This document shows, in pieces, positions 23,255-33,687 of a DNA stretch of 64,000 nucleotides (positions are counted from its first letter, which is position 1; each line of letters opens with the position of its first letter). The notes under the pieces are model-generated. The model searched no databases, had not been told where the DNA came from, and saw only the letters and a program-made list of their open reading frames with translations. Made by a program: the position numbers and the translations under genes. This stretch comes from Acanthornis magna (Eukaryota; Chordata; Aves; Passeriformes; Acanthizidae): NCBI GenBank assembly GCA_036785705.1, contig JAWUZG010000007.1, positions 558,001 through 622,000 of the forward strand. Direction: 5' to 3'.

Positions 23255-24316
23255 TCAATCCCGAAAGGGAGGAGAGGGGGAGGGATCCCAAGAACCAGGT
23301 AGGGAAAAGGGGTAAGGGAGCTCTGAAAGGCAGCAAACTGCCTCGGCGTCCGCCTCTTCCTCCTCTGCCGGACTGTCACTTTCCTCCAACGGATCTTCTT
23401 CCTCCTTCAGAGGTGCCGGTGGATCTGTGGTGCTGGATGTCTCTCTGTCCTGTTGCTTGCGCTTCTTCTTCCAGCGCCATTTGGTGTCGGTGGCGCCGGT
23501 GGGATGCTGGTGCTGTGGGTTCCTTGAGGTCTTATGGAATGGTTTTATGAACTTCCCTGGAACCCACTTGGGACCTTCCGGTGTAGAAACGCACCCGTAT
23601 CCCCTTCCCCAAGTGCGGAGAGGATAGGGGCCCGTTATCTTAAGGAAATCTGTCTCACGCATAAGCACTAGGGGGTGCTCCTTCAGCTGAGCGCGGGTGC
23701 TGCAATGAAAGTGCCTAAGCACCGGGGGGTCCGGCTCCTTTTCAGAGCAATTTAGAAAATTTATGGTGAAAAGAGCTCTCGCCAGCCGAATTGCGGGAGC
23801 CTCTATTTCTGACCCTCCCCTCTGCTGCTGAAGCATCCTCTTAATACTTAGGTGAGCCGTTTCCACTAGGACCTGACCCATAGTGGAGTGGGGTATCCCG
23901 GTGACATGGGAAATTCCCCACTCCTGGAAAAATTTCCGAACGGCCCCCGAGATGTAGGCGGGGCCGTTATCCGTTTTAACCTCCCTAGGGATCCCCAGAA
24001 CGGTGAAGGCTTGGATAAAACGATGTATCACGTTCTTCGCTTTCTCTCCGGAATGCGCTGAGGCATAGACTGCACCTGAAAAGGTATCCACACTAACGTG
24101 GATGTATTTTAAGCGACCGAATTCAGGGACATGGGTGACATCTGTTTGCCACAACTCCCCGCTACCGAGACCCCTTGGATTCACTCCAGTCCCCAGTGAG
24201 GGAAGCTGCAGTGTCTGGCAGTTAGGGAAGGTAGCAGTAATGGCTCTCACCTGGTCCCGTGTGATGTCGAACCATCCGCCTCCCACAGCTCGTACTCGGA
24301 TGGTGACAGGAGACAT
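23255..24316 (-). CDS. pol: endogenous retrovirus integrase (3' end of pol), open frame
   Basis: A 353-residue open frame. It carries the integrase core with D59 (W-Q-T-D), D116 (K-T-D-N-G-P) and E152 (V-E-T-A-H), i.e. the D,D-35-E catalytic triad, and a C-terminal R-G-Y-G-C-V ... W-V-P-G-K-F-I-K segment of the class II (beta/alpha-like) type. Of the N-terminal HHCC zinc module only the P-N-C end remains, because the upstream deletion removed its histidines. A Lys/Glu-rich tail extends to 23255. The stop is 38 bp upstream of the env ATG. Reverse transcriptase, RNase H and protease are absent. Confidence 0.8.
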   Translation of the reverse strand: MSPVTIRVRAVGGGWFDITRDQVRAITATFPNCQTLQLPSLGTGVNPRGLGSGELWQTDVTHVPEFGRLKYIHVSVDTFSGAVYASAHSGEKAKNVIHRFIQAFTVLGIPREVKTDNGPAYISGAVRKFFQEWGISHVTGIPHSTMGQVLVETAHLSIKRMLQQQRGGSEIEAPAIRLARALFTINFLNCSEKEPDPPVLRHFHCSTRAQLKEHPLVLMRETDFLKITGPYPLRTWGRGYGCVSTPEGPKWVPGKFIKPFHKTSRNPQHQHPTGATDTKWRWKKKRKQQDRETSSTTDPPAPLKEEEDPLEESDSPAEEEEADAEAVCCLSELPYPFSLPGSWDPSPSPPFRD

Positions 24317-24329
24317 TCCATAATTTGTT

Positions 24330-25551
24330 TCACGGCACTTGGAACCAAAACATTATTGTGAAAGTGGCATGAAACAGTGACCTGAAAAATTTACTCTCCC
24401 GCCCATGCTCCTTTTCGGCCTTACAGAGCTCCCTTATGTTCGTGTAACCGAACGGCTCCCACCTCTGGTCCCCCGGGGCCTGCAGCATCACCGGTGCTGC
24501 AAATGGTGGACTTTCCGGTACCCCACCCCGTGCCTCCCCCTCCCCATCTTCTCCCCCTTCCTCAGAAAAAGGGGCCGAGGGGACGGGGGGCAGAGGGCAT
24601 AGGCTGGAACTAGGCCCGTGGGAAACCGGATGTAAAGTGGTGGGGGCGGGGCCTACCCCATGGGAAACCAGAAGATTGGAGGTATGGGCGGTGTCACAAC
24701 AGGAAGGGGCGGGACCAACACATGGGGGGAATGGACTTTCCACCGAAGAAGGCAGATCCAAAAAGAGGGCAGGGTTGTGAGAGGGGGCGGGGATGGTGTG
24801 CCTGCCCACGGCCCTTCACTCCACCCCAGGGGAGGGGACAGGATAAAAAGTAGGAGGAACAGGGGGTGGGGAATAGGGAGGAAGGAAGGGGTTCCCGGGA
24901 TCTGGGAGGAAGGGGTTCTGGGAAGAAGACGATGGGGGATGGTCAGGCACCACGTGGCGCCCGCCATCTCAGCCAGCCTCATGGTTGAGGCAGCCATCTT
25001 GTGAGCCACATCGTCGAAGTGCTGCAGGAGAACAACTGGGGGTAGGAATGAGCTCAGGAGTTAGGGAAAAGGAGACCTGTCTTGGGGTGCCGGGCGGGGT
25101 GGCCAACCTCGCTGTGGCTGGGGAAGAAGGAGTGCTGGGGGTGCCAGGAGGACGGCAGCTCACCCGCGCCTCTTGGCAAGCTGCACCCGCAGCATTCCCT
25201 CTAGAAGGTTTGGGGGAATGGGGACGAGGGGGGGTAGGAACAGATTTCGGGGAAAGAGCAACTGGGGTTTGAGGTTTGCTCAGCCTCGAAGCCCTCCAGC
25301 AAACTGTCAGTAGAGGCATGTATTTCCTCGCCGCACGGCGGCCGGAGTTCTCCGGACTAAGCAACCTCTGTTCCACCCTCCTCCAGAGTGCCGGGGAGAG
25401 AGCCTCGTCAGGGAGAGCGTGGGGCCACTCTTTAAAAATCCACCTGATGAAGTCCCTCAGCCGGGACCTGGAGAAGGGCAGATCGTGGGTTAACAGGGAT
25501 GACTTCAACTTGGAGTAGAATGTGGATGTCTGCCTTAATCCAATTTGCCAT
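24330..25551 (-). pseudogene. gag: endogenous retrovirus gag remnant
   Basis: An ATG at 25551 begins a matrix-like sequence (M-A-N-W-I-K). About 14 codons in, the reading frame shifts; the matrix then continues in another frame (from about 25508: L-K-S-S-L-L-T-H-D ... R-W-I-F-K-E-W-P) to a stop near 24967. A Pro-rich region follows, and then the start of a capsid-like segment (W-E-P-F-G-Y-T-N-I-R-E-L) ending near 24340. Most of capsid and all nucleocapsid are missing, with a deletion joining gag directly to integrase. It cannot encode a working Gag. Confidence 0.7.
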
Positions 25552-25562
25552 GGCTAGGGTCT

Positions 25563-26205
25563 CCCGAGGACCTCGCTGTGAGGGCAGTGCCAGGCAATCC
25601 GGCTGGCTCCGCAGCAAGCACAAACCACTTGCCCCGCAGGGCCAAGGACGGGTGACTCACCGAGAGGTGTGGCTGTCCTGAGTCGTCAAGCTCAGCACGG
25701 AATGCCGCTGGTGAAGGTGGCACAAGAAGATGAGGACGCGGAGTGGTTAGTTCGCCGCAGCAGATTTATTGAGGATCGGGTAACAGGGTGAAGGCAGCTG
25801 CAGGTCGGCGAAGCCAACTGAACTCCAGTGGCTTGCACCCGCTTTAAGAGGGGGGTATCACAACCAATAGGACGAGAGGAGGGGGGCAGGTACAGATACA
25901 ACTGAACCAATGGCGGGGGACCAGAGGCGTGCCCTAACTCAAACAGACCAACTGGTACAGCAACAGACTGGAAGAATCTAGAAGGGAGGCAGAGCTAACG
26001 GCCCAACCACTCCCCAAGACCAGCCCCGGCCCAGGACTGACAGAGAAACAGCCAGAAGTCGGGGTGGAGCCGAGGCGGAGGCCACTCCTGGGGGCAGCCC
26101 AGAGGGCGTTCCTAAACCTCGGAATCCTCCTCCTCGAGGCTGTCCTCGAGGTCCTGGGCGGGGTCGCCTGTGGAGAGAGCGGTAGTCAGAATTCTCCCCT
26201 CAACA
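25563..26205 (-). repeat. 5' LTR of endogenous retrovirus
   Basis: The upstream partner of the 3' LTR. On the minus strand it starts TGTTGAGGGG at 26205 and carries AATAAA (complement of 25765-25770). The strip next to gag has no clear TGG-type primer-binding site, so the leader is damaged or shortened. It retains, in frame, the same env-tail codons and stop that the 3' LTR uses for env (about 26115-26196), although here they are not attached to an env gene. Confidence 0.8.
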
Positions 26206-26780
26206 CAGAGCCACATGGTGGCTGCACGCAGCACCTTCGGTTCACGCCAGCCAACCCTCTAACTAACAAAGAATGCTTTTCCAAAGGGAAAAAGAACTGC
26301 TTGAGCTGATGACTCTCAGGGATGACAGTAGCCAGAGGCAAGAAGGGAGGATGGCACAGCACAGCCCACGTGGTGAGGGATTCTGGGCTCTCTTGAGTTG
26401 TGACAGGGCTTCTCCAGCCCTTGCACCCCACTCTGGAGGGAGACCAACTCCTCCTTCTTCCTGCAGCTCTGGGGGAGGAGCATGAAAGCACTTCCTTCCA
26501 GAAACATGGAGACTTGGGAAGCCCAGAGGGATCTGGCACTGTGGACAAGTGGCAGCAGGAGATGATGAGGCTGGAGAAAAATGTTTCTGCTTCTCCATGC
26601 AGCAGGGGCACAACCCACAGGGGTGGAGATTCTCAGCCAGGGCCAGCCACCAGCACCCGGCTTCTCCAAATCCTGGCATTGCCCAGGGAAGGGCAGTGAC
26701 AGGAGGAGGCATTGTCCAGACACAGGCAATCCATGCTTGAGTCCCACCGCTCTGATCCTCACAGAAAACCTCGGCAATGG
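26206..26780. other. spacer between provirus and RING paralogue 1
   Basis: No gene is supported. The frames open here on both strands lack domain content. Homology with the second RING module starts only at about 26780. Confidence 0.4.
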
Positions 26781-26919
26781 TCAGGAGCAGGGATGAGGGA
26801 AAGAGCCGTGGACACATGATGCAGGTGGCCAAGGGAGAGCAACATGGGAATGCAGAAGTTGGAAACAAGAAAAACTAGTTCCTTCTTTCTCCTGACAATG
26901 TGCACTGGCAGGGACATTG

Positions 26920-26973
26920 TGACATCACCTGCTGATGAAGGATGACATCAGTGAGAAGCAGATTGTGACATCA
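26920..26973 (+). promoter_or_regulatory. three CRE-like sites, 23 bp apart
   Basis: The octamer TGACATCA occurs at 26920-26927, 26943-26950 and 26966-26973, an exact 23-bp period. It is one base from the palindromic CRE TGACGTCA. The sites lie about 0.4 kb upstream of the RING ATG and recur with the same spacing upstream of the paralogue. Confidence 0.5.
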
Positions 26974-27386
26974 CTGAGTGCTGGAGTGTGAGATCTCACC
27001 CCTCGCTGCTTACATATGGGCATGGGCAGAGCTGGGGCCAGTCTGGCTCCATTCTGAACTCCTACCGAGTGCGACTGCGAGGTGTGGAGGATCGAGCCAG
27101 GTTTCTCTGGTGCTGAGTGGTGCCTGTTCTTGGCAGGTGCCAGTGCCAGTCCCAGAGAAACCAGCAGTGTTTGCCCAGCCCTGCCTGTCTGGGGCAGTTG
27201 GGCACTGCGTGTGCTTGCAGCACTGATGGGAAACACACCCTGCATTGGACGTGGGGCAGGTGACAGGGCTCTAGGGAGGTGGGAGGGTGTCCTTCTCCTT
27301 CCTCCCCTCTCCTGCAGGGTGTGACACCAGCGAAGGAGAGCAGCTCCTGATCCTCAGCCCTCCCCAACGTGCTGCAGAGGCCAAAC

Positions 27387-28496
27387 ATGGCCACAGAGAC
27401 AGGTGGCAACTGTGCCATCTGCCAGGACACCTGGGATGACGTGGCTTCTGCCCTGCCTTGTGGCCACCGTTTCTGCCGGGGCTGCATCCTGCAGTGGGCA
27501 CACATAAATCCCATGTGCCCACTCTGCAGAGGAGCAATAGAAATGGTCAGGTTTTCTGATGATGCAGGTGACTATCTGGAGATAGTCATCACAGCTCCTG
27601 AGCAGCTGCCGGTGGCCACCAGCCAGGCAGGGAGAGCTCCTGGCAGCCAGGATGGGAACAGCCCCCATCCCCCTGTGCCGTCCCATCCCTCTTCCCCTCA
27701 GCAGACACCAGCCCAGGCTGTTGGTGGTGTCCTGCCTGAGGTCTGGGCAGAACTTTTCCATCGACAGCCAGAACTTCTGGAGCCCCTGCGGGCTTGACTG
27801 AACCAGAGGATGGAGGCCATCTACAGGGACCAGTGGTGGTGGGCAAGAAGCGCACAGAGTGCCATCCTGCATGCTCTCTGTGTGTATGGGCCAGTCCAGG
27901 AGATCATGAGCCAGCATTTGCAGGCCATCCTGGAGGAACAGACAATGCCACTGGTCCAGGGCACTCTCGATTTCATTGCGAGCCAGTGCAGCGAGGGGGC
28001 CCAGAGGCTGCTGAGCTCCCACGCTGCCGCAGATGAGGATGATAGCCCAGCAGCCAGCAGCAGCTCCAGCAGCTCCAGCAGCTCCATTTCCATCTTCTCC
28101 AGTTTCCCCAGCTTCTCCCACTTCTCCAGCCCCAACAGCCCCAGCATCCCCTACCCCAACAGAGCCAGCTCCCCCCACCCCAACAGCCCCAGCTCCAGCT
28201 CTTCTAGCTCTTGGGCACCGACTCTGGCCAACACTCCTGAAGTCTCTGTGGAGGAAGAAGAGGAAGCTGCCACAATGGAGGCCACCCCCACCAGGGGTTA
28301 CAGCCACCCCTCAGCTGTGCCTGTGTCCCCAGAGCAGCACCAGCCCCAGGAGGAGGCAGGTCCCTCTGCCCAGAGCACCAGCCCCAGACCCTCTGGTCCC
28401 ACCCGATTTGGGCGGGGACTCCGGCGTCTCCCAAAGAGAATGGCCTCTGAGCCTCAGGACTCTCCCCACTTCTGCAAGAGGCCTCCCCGCCAGTAG
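27387..28496 (+). pseudogene. TOPORS-like RING-finger protein, copy 1 (one in-frame stop)
   Basis: The frame from ATG 27387 encodes an N-terminal C3HC4 RING with all ligands present: C9, C12, C25, H27, C30, C33, C44 and C47. This organisation is typical of the avian TOPORS-like E3 ubiquitin/SUMO ligase family. At 27795-27797 a TGA stands where the paralogue has TGG (Trp), cutting the product at 136 aa. The same frame then stays open for 232 codons through a helical segment, a Ser-rich tract and an acidic/Pro tail that ends in the family-like D-S-P-x-x-C-K-R-P-x-R-Q terminus at 28496. AATAAA follows at 28535. One substitution separates it from a full ORF: a recent pseudogene, a truncated gene, a polymorphism or readthrough are all possible. 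Confidence 0.6.
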
Positions 28497-28534
28497 AAAT
28501 AGCAATGTTCTTTCAACCCTTTCTTTAAGAAACA

Positions 28535-28540
28535 AATAAA
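28535..28540 (+). terminator. poly(A) signal of RING copy 1
   Basis: AATAAA lies 39 bp after the stop codon. The flanking CACACAGTCT sequence is shared with the second copy. Confidence 0.6.
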
Positions 28541-28599
28541 TTAATTGTTGTTATTTCCTTCACACAGTCTCTGGGTGGTGCTTCCTCAGCCTCTGTGTC

Positions 28600-30110
28600 A
28601 GGGACTGAAGATGTGTCAAGGCCCTGCCCCATTTGGTCTGCTTTTGTGCATATCGACAAGATACCACAGAAGAAAATCTCATTGTTAGTTGTTAGGATTT
28701 TAGCCTTCAGAACTGGAACTGTGTATCGGTCACCTGGTGGGATTCATCCTGTGAGAGGGGAACAATACACAATAAGCCATTGTTGGCATGGAGGTGTTGC
28801 CATGGACAGTTCTGACCTCATCATGGCCCCTCATAAGATGATGTTCAAACTGGCCACTCCTGAGGAGGAGATATAAGGTGTGGTGCTGGGCTGGAGGGGA
28901 TGGATGCCATGATGCATGTCATATTCATCCAGAGGATGCCCTGAGGATGCACTGCCTTCCCTCCAGCTCAAAAGCCATGCTCCATTTCCTTCTGCTCCAC
29001 AGCTTCTTCCAAATCCATTGGTCACTATGTACTTATTGCTAATGCAACTAATCAAATTAATTTGCTTTGCAATTCTGAGTGTGTCGTTGAGTTTTTTGTG
29101 CATGGGCATCTTCACAAACCTGTAACAGCCTCCTGGAGCCTTTGCCCTTCCCCTCGTGCCCCACTGTGGTGGCACCCATGTCCTGTGGGGCACAGCCTTA
29201 GGCAGAGTGCCATGGTGGCAGCACCTCTTCCCACAGGAAACCCAATGCTTCAATCTCTCTTTATCTCTCTGCATGGCCTCTTGTCCCTCCAGAGTCCACA
29301 GCCCCTCCCAGTCTGGGATCAGCAGCAGCCTTGGATTGGGACATTCAACTGCACCATCCCAAACTTTAAAAACCCAACTTTCACCCCCAGCCAGGCTTCC
29401 CACTGTCACTCACTTGGTCAATTCCCATGAGCTGTCCCACAAAAACGTGGCAAGGCCCACAAGACCCTGCACTGATTCAGACCCATTTTTATTTATTCCC
29501 ACAGTTCTGTAGCTTGAACGACATGAAGGGGCTTTTGTTTGCTCAGCAATGCAGTGTCAGACTGCACCTTGCTGGCACAGTGCCCTTGCCACTCTTCAGG
29601 ATTCAGGAGGGGAGGACAACTCAGCAAAGCCTTGTGAGGCAGGAGGAGAAAAGCAGAACTGCACCCGCGGGGCACTATTTGTGTGTTTGCAGCTTTCCCT
29701 TGTACAGGGGCCCACCCACATGCTGTCCTTTGGAGTGTGTCCTTGTCACCTCAGGAGTGCTCCCAGGATGGAGGCCTGGACTTGGTATTGTGCTGATGAA
29801 AGAAGTCTTGGCAAAACAAAAGGCAGAGACAATGCCTTCCTTGGTTTGGAGTCCCCCTAGAGAGCACCAAGGGGACCCATTTTACTGAGCAAACAAGGCA
29901 GAACAGTCCCACAGGCCTAAACACAGGTGCAAAGTGTCCTTGTGCCCATAACCCTTGATCCAGTGGGGCTGCAGAGAGGACAAACTCTGACTCTGAAACC
30001 AGAAGGTAGAAAACCTTGTACAGGGCCTGGCCTGAAATGCCTGGATGTGCTGGCCTCTCCCAGAAAGCCTGACAACAAGCCTTGTGAATAGAGACCAGGA
30101 CTGGCCCCAG
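28600..30110. other. spacer between the two RING modules
   Basis: No gene is supported. It separates the duplicated modules and has no counterpart beside either. A TTGAGTTTTTTGTGCA element at about 29088 and a TATA-like GATATAAGG at about 28868 hint at an old LTR, but its ends cannot be set. Confidence 0.35.
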
Positions 30111-30308
30111 GAAACCACAGCAGTGTCAGGAGCAGGGATTAGAGACAGGGCCAAGGACTTGTGATGCAGGTGGCTAAGGGAGAGCACCATGGAAATGTAG
30201 AAATTGAAACTAGGAAAGAGTATTTCCTTTTTTCTCCTGAAAATGTGGCTGCAGGGATGGAAGGCCTGCAGTGCCATCCCAGGGTGGAGGAGCCTGAAGT
30301 GCAGATGG

Positions 30309-30440
30309 CGACATCAGGCAGAGCTGGATTGTGACCTCACGTCTCTCACTGCTTACCTGGAGTTCCAAAGAGGCTGAATGCCTTTTGTGCTGTCACTGGG
30401 GGTGGAGGCTGACGTCACAGAGCAGTGGACTGTGACATCC
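30309..30440 (+). promoter_or_regulatory. two pairs of CRE-like sites, 23 bp apart
   Basis: CGACATCA (30309) and TGACCTCA (30332) form one pair. The perfect CRE TGACGTCA (30410-30417) and TGACATCC (30433) form another. Both pairs have the same 23-bp spacing as at RING copy 1. Each pair is followed by a CTCTCACTGCTT word (about 30343 and 30467), so the promoter module appears to have been duplicated within this copy. Confidence 0.5.
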
Positions 30441-30698
30441 CGGGGGATGGATCGTGCCATTGTGCCTCTCACTGCTTGCATTCAGACATTGGCAGGGCCG
30501 CTCTGGCTCCAGGCTCAAGTGCCACCGAGCAAGACTGCAAGGCCCAGAGGATCAAGCCAGGCTCCTCTGGTGCTGGCTGGGGCCTGCTCTCGGCAGATCT
30601 CACTGCAGTGCGGAGTCATCACTCCTGTTTCCCTGCCCTGCCTGGTTGGGGCAGCCAGGCACCGTCGGCTGCTCCCAAATGTGCTGCAGAGCCCGGAT

Positions 30699-32033
30699 AT
30701 GGCCACAGAGACAGGTGGCAACTGCCCCATCTGCCAGGACACTTGGAGGGATGTGACTTCTGCTCGGCCCTGTCGCCACCGCTTCTGCCTGGGCTGCATC
30801 CTGCGGTGGGCACAGCGAAATCCCTCGTGCCCACTCTGCAGGACACCGATAGAGACCCTCAGGTTTTCTGAGGAGGATGAATGGGACTACGTAGAGTTTC
30901 TCATCACCTCCCCTGCAGAGTCACCAGCAGCCCATAACCAGGCAGGGAGGACTCATGATCACCTGGATGAAAACAGCCTCCGTGGCCTTGAGGTATCCCC
31001 TCTGTCTTCTCCACAGGAAACTCTGTCCCCATCTGAGCAGGGAGCTGCAGGGCCAGAGCCTGTGGGTGGCCTCCTGCCTGAGGTGTGGGCAGGATTGTTC
31101 CGACAACAACAGCACCTCCTGGACCCTGTGCAGCCATGGCTGCACCAGAGGCTGGACCAAATATTCCAGGGCCAGTGGTGGCTGGTTGAGGCCACAGAGA
31201 GCTCCATCCTGCACGAGCTGTGTGTCAACGGGCTGAATGCCGAGGTGCTGGTGCCGCTGCTGCAGCCTGTCCTCGAGCAACACACAGCACCAGTGGTGCA
31301 TGGCGTCATCAGCGTCATTGTGGGCCAGTGCAGCGAGGAGGCCCAGAGGCTGCTGCGCTCTGGTGCCGTCAGGGACTAGAACAATGGCCCTGTCGCCAGT
31401 GCCAGCTCCAGTCCCAGCTCCAGCTCCAGTTCCAGCCATAGCTCCAGCTCCAGCCATAGCACCAGCTCCAGCCCCAGCCCCAGCTTCAGTCCCAGCTCCA
31501 GTGCCAGCTCCAGCCCCAGCTCCTGCTCCAGCCCCAGCTCCAGCCCCAGCCCCAGCTTCAGTCCCAGCTCCAGTGCCAGCTCCAGCCCCAGCTCCTGCTC
31601 CAGCCCCAGCTCCAGCCGCAGTCCCAGTCCCAGCTCTAGCCCCAGCCCCAGCCCCAGCTCCAGCTTCAGTCCCAGCTCCAGAAGCTCCAGCAGCTCCCAG
31701 ACCAGCAGTTCCTGGATGGGAACTCCTGCCGGTGGCCCCAGAGGTTACGACATGGAGGAGGAAGCCGGTGCATCAGTGGCTGCTTTCCCCGGGTGGCCCA
31801 GCCATCCGCCAGCTGCTCCTGTCCCCATGGAGTGGGAGCCCCAGGAGGGGCCAGGGCAGGAGGTGGTGACAATGGCAGATGCCCCTGCCCAGGGCAGCAG
31901 TTTCAGCCCCTCCACCCCTGTCCTGGGCTGGCACCAATCGCCATGGGGACCCTTGCACCCTGTTAAGAGAAGGGTCCCCAGCTGCCAGGACTCTCCCCAG
32001 CCCTGCAAGAGGCCAACCCGCCAGCAGCACTAG
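30699..32033 (+). CDS. TOPORS-like RING-finger protein, copy 2 (in-frame TAG before Ser/Pro tail)
   Basis: ATG 30699 opens a 226-aa product with an N-terminal C3HC4 RING (C9, C12, C25, H27, C30, C33, C44, C47) and the helical segment (L-P-E-V-W-A-G-L-F ... S-E-E-A-Q-R-L-L) intact. It stops at a TAG at 31377-31379. The same frame is open for a further 217 codons, covering a Ser/Pro-rich minisatellite and a C terminus (D-S-P-Q-P-C-K-R-P-T-R-Q) matching copy 1. The RING and helical half could work as an E3 ligase without the tail. The frame also extends upstream of this ATG to 30378, but copy 1 alignment and the M-A-T-E-T-G-G start favour 30699. AATAAA at 32069. Confidence 0.65.
31380..31690 (+). 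repeat. Ser/Pro-coding minisatellite with a 72-bp higher-order period
   Basis: An array of AGCTCC/AGCCCC hexamers in the RING copy 2 frame. A 72-bp block beginning CAGCTTCAGTCCC occurs at 31481 and again at 31553. Every length is a multiple of three, so expansion did not break the frame behind the TAG. Confidence 0.8.
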
Positions 32034-32068
32034 CAGGGCTCTTGCAAGTCTTTATTGAAGGAAAAGGA

Positions 32069-32074
32069 AATAAA
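32069..32074 (+). terminator. poly(A) signal of RING copy 2
   Basis: AATAAA at the position equivalent to the copy 1 signal, followed by the shared CACACAGTCT sequence. Confidence 0.6.
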
Positions 32075-32110
32075 TGGTTCTTTCCCTCACACAGTCTTGG
32101 GATGCTGCTT

Positions 32111-32685
32111 TGTCAAAAACGAGGCAACTCTCTTTGTTTTATAAAAAAAAGAAAACTCAAATTTATTAAAAACACAACACCAGGAGGAATAAAATAATAA
32201 CAGAAATCTGGGTCCCAGTGATCAGAGACACTTAATGCCAACAAAAAAAGGCAAAATGACCCAACACAAGGAGCTCAACAGTACTGGAGGGCAATTCCAA
32301 GCAAGAGAAAAGTTGGAAAGCCAGCCTAGTTCTCCCAGCACCGGGCTATGCCTGGGCTAGTCCCGAGCAGAGTCCCAGGAGTTGACTCTGTCACATCTGC
32401 AGGCAAAAAGCAGGGTCCTGAGGCTGTGTGACATTTTTATACCCCCTTGGCCCCTCTCAGCACCACCCATTGTCCCGCCTCCCAGGCAGGAACTGATTGG
32501 TGGAGTTCCTCTAAAGTCCAGTTCATTGGATGGAGTCCTGGGTGATGTAAGCTCCTTTTGACCAATGGCTCGTTGTCTCGGGGCAGGGGTGCTCCGAGGA
32601 CTTTTAGGCGGGAAAACTTTCTCATTAAAATTCACATTTCCATGGAGTCAAGTGTCAGGGGAGCTAAATTTAGCCTCTCAGCACA
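32111..32685 (-). mobile_element. solo LTR, minus strand
   Basis: Read on the minus strand: TG start near 32685, CCAAT boxes (complements of ATTGG near 32499 and 32526), a TATAAAAA box (complement of 32434-32441), an AATAAA (complement of about 32162-32167) and a TTTTTGACA end at 32111. No viral genes flank it. It was inserted just downstream of RING copy 2. Ends are approximate and no target duplication was matched. Confidence 0.5.
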
Positions 32686-32689
32686 GGGT

Positions 32690-33651
32690 GAGGGGTTTTG
32701 TCTCTTTTCAAGCACAGCCTGATCTGCAAAAAAAAACTCAGATGATTTTATAAAGTTTTCTCTTTTATATGACCCCTGAGTTATCAAACTTAAATTTTGA
32801 ACTTACAATCTCCTTGTTTTGAACTTTGTTAACAACTTCAACTGGTTCAACTTCTACTAGTTATTTAATTCCTTGTCACCTTTCATGCAAAAGCCAAAAT
32901 TCTCCCCTTTCATGTATAACACTAAGTGACCTTGCCACCCAGAACTCAGAGCAGTGGGGAGAGATGGACTCAGGAGCACAAGGATCTGCATTGTGATTCT
33001 CCGGCAGGCCTGGGGAAACTGGCAGCTCCACTGGGCCATGGCTTTTTACTTTCCATAAAAAATTGATGCTCCAGATTGCAGTGGTGAATCTCCCGCGGCC
33101 TTGTCAGGCTGCACTGTGAGCTGAGAAATGTTTGTTAGGCCTGGGCCTGGATGAGCAGGCCCTGGGCTCAGCTCCTCTTGAGCTTTTCAGAAACACTGTC
33201 TGCTCGCAGGAACTTGTGCTGTCTAATGAGCTCCTGGGGTTTCCTATGAGCAGCCTTGGAAACTACTTTTCTTGCCTGAATGGCGTAACAGCCTTGTTCT
33301 CACCCTTTCCAAACAGGGTGCCGACCGGCAGTGCGGCCAGGATGAAGCATTGTTATGACTGAAGGCCACTCTCTTGTGGCCCATCAACAGAGCTCCAAAG
33401 GGAGGCCCTTGGAGCTGTCCTGGAGCGCAGCGGCTGCCACCAGCAACCTCCCTGGGAGTGGGGCCTCCCAGAGCCAGCGAGCTCTCCAGTTTGCTGTGCT
33501 CACAGGATCACCAATCAACTATGGATCCTGGGCCGATAGCCCACTCCTCGAGGATCCACCTTAACTACTATTCACTTGGAGTGCTGTTAAGCTTTTAAGC
33601 AATATTCCTTTTGATCCCTGTCCTTTCTGTCCTTTTGTTGCATGCACCTAA

Positions 33652-33687
<36 letters not shown>

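Noticed and set aside
31237..31869. Pro/Ala-rich 210-codon ORF overlapping RING copy 2
   Set aside because: It is a shifted reading of the Ser/Pro minisatellite; the Ser/Pro frame is the one that joins the conserved C terminus of copy 1.
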